From Thalassovita aquimarina (GTDB taxonomy: Bacteria > Pseudomonadota > Alphaproteobacteria > Rhodobacterales > Rhodobacteraceae), in NCBI RefSeq assembly GCF_018219815.1, contig NZ_JADMKU010000018.1:25821-89820 (forward strand): 64,000 nt of DNA. Direction: 5' to 3'. Below, piece after piece: positions 62,047-64,000 of this stretch; position 1 is the first letter of the stretch, and every line of letters starts with the position of its first letter. A program made the position numbers and the translations under genes. The notes under the pieces are model-generated. The model saw only the letters and a program-made list of their open reading frames with translations, had not been told where the DNA came from and made no database searches.

Positions 62047-63483
62047 TCAGCCCGCAAAGACGTAGGAGGTCTTCACCGTGGTGTAGAACTCGGCGGCATA
62101 GCGCCCCTGCTCACGCGGACCGAAGGAAGACCCTTTGCGGCCCCCGAAGGGCACGTGGTAATCGACCCCGGCGGTAGGCAGGTTGACCATCACCATGCCC
62201 GCTTGGGCCCGGCGCCGGAAATCCCGCGCCGCCTTGAGGCTGCTGGTGCAGATACCGGCCGACAGGCCGAATTCGGTGTCGTTGGCCACCGCAAGCGCTT
62301 CGTCGAAATCCGCGACCTTGATGACGGATCCGCAGGGGCCGAAGATTTCCTCGCGGTTGATCCGCATCCCGTTCGTGGTGCCCAAGAAAAGCGCAGGCGC
62401 TTGGTAGAACCCCTCCTTCGTCAGCTCCAACCTTTCGCCTCCGATCACCTCCCGCACCTCGTCGTGGGCAAGCGCCACGTAGTCGAGGTTGGATTGCAGC
62501 TGCCTGCCGTCCACCACCGGGCCGATCTGGGTCGCCGGGTCGAGCGCATCGCCCACGGTCAGCGCCCGCATCTGGCGGGTCAGTTCCGCGACGAAGGCAT
62601 CGTGAATCCCCTCGGTCACGATCAGCCGCGACGAGGCGGTGCAGCGCTGGCCGGTGCTGAAGAAGGTCCCGTTCAGGCAGGCGGGCACCGCGACCGACAG
62701 ATCGGCATCGTCCAGCACTACCATCGGGTTCTTGCCACCCATTTCCAGCTGCACCTTCTTGCGCAGCCGCCCGCAGGTTTCGGCGATATGCTGCCCGGTG
62801 GTGGCCGATCCGGTGAAGGACACCGCGTCGATGCCCGGATGGGATACGATCGCCTCCCCCACGCTGGCCCCGCGCCCCATCACCAGATTGAAGACACCGG
62901 CAGGGCAACCGCTGTCGTGCAGGATTTCGGCGATCACATGAGCGCAGCCCGGGGTCAGTTCCGCCGGTTTCATAACCACGCAATTGCCGTAGGCCAGCGC
63001 CGGGGCGATCTTCCAGGCCGGGATGGCGATGGGAAAGTTCCAGGGCGTGATCAGCCCGACGACGCCGACCGGCTCTCGCGTGATCTCGACGTCGATGTCC
63101 GGGCGTACGGACGGGGTGAGCTCGCCCGTCTGGCGCAACGCCTCGCCCGCGAAGAACTTGAACACCTGGGCCGCGCGCATGGTTTCGCCGATACCCTCGG
63201 CCAGCGTCTTGCCTTCCTCGCGCGACAGCAGACGGCCGATCTCTTCCGCCCGCTCGGCGAGGGCGCGACCCGTCTTTTCAAGAAGGTCGTGACGCGCCTG
63301 CGGCGTGGCGGCGGCCCATCCTGCCCGGGCGGCGCGCGCGGCGGCGACGGCATCGTCCACCGCGGCGGCATCACCGTGGGAATAAAGGCCGATGACGTCG
63401 GTGATGTCGGACGGGTTGAGATTTTCCTGATTGTTCCCATGGCTCACCCATTGCCCGGCGATCAGGTTGTCATGCTTTCTCAA
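62047..63483 (-). CDS. Aldehyde dehydrogenase family protein
   Basis: About 478 residues. LITPWNFPIAIPAWKIAPALAYGN (about 147-170), FTGSATTGQHIAE, catalytic Glu in LEMGGKNPMVVLDDADL and catalytic Cys in FFSTGQRCTASSRLIV (about 285). The best start is TTG at 63483, with GAGGAA six bases upstream and at the usual distance from the KHDNLIAGQWV strand; the ATG at 63543 lies in the preceding gene fragment. Similar to 2,5-dioxovalerate/ketoglutarate-semialdehyde dehydrogenases. Its original upstream neighbour appears to be lost by IS insertion. Confidence 0.93.
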   Translation of the reverse strand: MRKHDNLIAGQWVSHGNNQENLNPSDITDVIGLYSHGDAAAVDDAVAAARAARAGWAAATPQARHDLLEKTGRALAERAEEIGRLLSREEGKTLAEGIGETMRAAQVFKFFAGEALRQTGELTPSVRPDIDVEITREPVGVVGLITPWNFPIAIPAWKIAPALAYGNCVVMKPAELTPGCAHVIAEILHDSGCPAGVFNLVMGRGASVGEAIVSHPGIDAVSFTGSATTGQHIAETCGRLRKKVQLEMGGKNPMVVLDDADLSVAVPACLNGTFFSTGQRCTASSRLIVTEGIHDAFVAELTRQMRALTVGDALDPATQIGPVVDGRQLQSNLDYVALAHDEVREVIGGERLELTKEGFYQAPALFLGTTNGMRINREEIFGPCGSVIKVADFDEALAVANDTEFGLSAGICTSSLKAARDFRRRAQAGMVMVNLPTAGVDYHVPFGGRKGSSFGPREQGRYAAEFYTTVKTSYVFAG

Positions 63484-63493
63484 TTGATGTTCC

Positions 63494-63605
63494 TCAAGAA
63501 GTTTTCTCTTCCCGCTCCAGCGCGGGGATATCGATTGTTTCAAGCGCCGCCCTGCCCACGGGCTGCAGCGGCAGGAAGGGCGGCAGCACGTTGGTCTTCC
63601 CCCAC
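63494..63605 (-). pseudogene. 3' fragment of a gene cut by an IS3 insertion
   Basis: Minus-strand reading gives NVLPPFLPLQPVGRAALE... ending EREEKTS and a stop 10 bases before the aldehyde dehydrogenase start, at normal operon spacing and with normal codon use. Upstream of NVL the frame runs into DNA attached to the IS3 orfA. I take it as the last 30-odd codons of a disrupted gene; its identity is not recognised. Confidence 0.5.
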
Positions 63606-63647
63606 TGAAATGGTCCGCCGTTATGTTTAAGGAAATGGAGGACCAGA

Positions 63648-63980
63648 ATGGCTAGGAAACGGCACAAGCCAGAAGAGATTGTTACGAAGCTGCGGCAGGT
63701 TGAGGTGCTTGTCGGACAGGGCGCGACACGCGTGGATGCGATCCGCGAGGTTCGTATCACCGAGCAGACCTTTTACCGCTGGCGCAAGCAGTATGGCGGT
63801 ATGGGAACCGACCAACTCAGGGAGCTGAAGCGCCTCCAGAAGAAGAACGAACGGCCGAGAAAGGCCGTGTCGGACCTGACGCTGGACAAGCTGATCCTGG
63901 CAGAGGCCGCAAAGGGAGTGAGAGCCGTCTCGGAAACGGTCCAGTGGACCGTTTCAGGCCGGAACGGGCGGAGCCCCTGA
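63648..63980 (+). mobile_element. IS3-family transposase orfA, altered C-terminus, element continues past the window
   Basis: 110 residues. MARKRHKPEEIVTKLRQVEVLVGQG ... ITEQTFYRWRKQYGGM is the helix-turn-helix of IS3-family OrfA, followed by the leucine-zipper-like LRELKRLQKKNERPRKAVSDLTLDKLILAEAAKG (about 62-93). After that the sequence departs from the family and ends VSETVQWTVSGRNGRSP, encoded by a palindromic repeat. So OrfA is fused to or interrupted by other DNA; orfB is not seen before the window ends. Confidence 0.85.
63933..63955. repeat. Perfect 10-bp palindromic repeat at the end of the IS3 orfA
   Basis: GAAACGGTCC and GGACCGTTTC are exact reverse complements separated by AGT. 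It falls exactly where the transposase sequence departs from its family, so it may be a REP-like element or an end of another mobile sequence. Confidence 0.55.
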
Positions 63981-64000
63981 GCCCCGCTCGCCGCCGTGCT

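Overview
The window looks like a chromosomal stretch of a marine-type alphaproteobacterium of the Rhodobacteraceae (Roseobacter group). The basis is high GC, codon use and the mix of TRAP, TTT and ABC uptake systems, PLP-dependent MocR regulation and a thiCOSGEFD gene order; no rRNA or other lineage marker is present, so this is an inference. Almost all of it is coding, in compact operons with ATGA, TTGA or GTGA start/stop overlaps.

Layout. 1-2.8 kb: tail of a membrane protein, a sulfotransferase-like protein and peptidase T. 2.8-9.1 kb (minus): a seven-gene thiamine operon (thiC-O-S-G-E-F-D) behind a consensus-like promoter and a TPP riboswitch. 9.1-15.7 kb: a mevalonate-catabolism set (HMG-CoA reductase, TRAP transporter, HMG-CoA lyase; minus) with a divergent MocR regulator and three GGTACA operator-like boxes between. 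15.7-23.1 kb: an extracytoplasmic redox module: ApbE flavin transferase, a PepSY/flavodoxin/NADPH-reductase fusion, a DUF2271 protein with a flavinylation-like TGAS motif, a poly-aspartate exported protein, a cytochrome b and a PepSY protein, with a two-component system whose probable CTGA-N7-CTGA boxes occur in both promoters. 23.1-31.7 kb: an aromatic/betaine-type catabolic region (shikimate-dehydrogenase-like protein, GntR regulator, NMT1-type ABC importer, two flavin oxidoreductases, TetR). 31.9-37.5 kb: a TetR-controlled RND efflux operon.

37.5-54.5 kb is the most interesting part. A sugar-type ABC importer plus SDR (minus) faces a long plus-strand operon: a regulator made of a winged-helix domain fused to a cytoplasmic solute-binding domain, a second SDR, an M24 'pita-bread' protein with one metal ligand replaced, a complete 2-oxoacid dehydrogenase complex whose E2 is split over two genes, and an aldehyde dehydrogenase. 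I recognise each family but not the pathway. It reads as an import-oxidise-cleave route for an unknown polyol or sugar-acid-like substrate.

54.5-64 kb: a TctCBA tricarboxylate-type transporter with TctDE and an additional ABC-type binding protein as a likely third sensor component, then a dCMP-deaminase-like protein, an aldehyde dehydrogenase, and an IS3-family orfA that appears to have cut the gene upstream of that dehydrogenase. A second, decayed IS3 copy lies at 37.5 kb. A recurring theme is that all four uptake-type solute-binding protein genes are followed at once by a strong intercistronic hairpin, while the sensor-type one is not.
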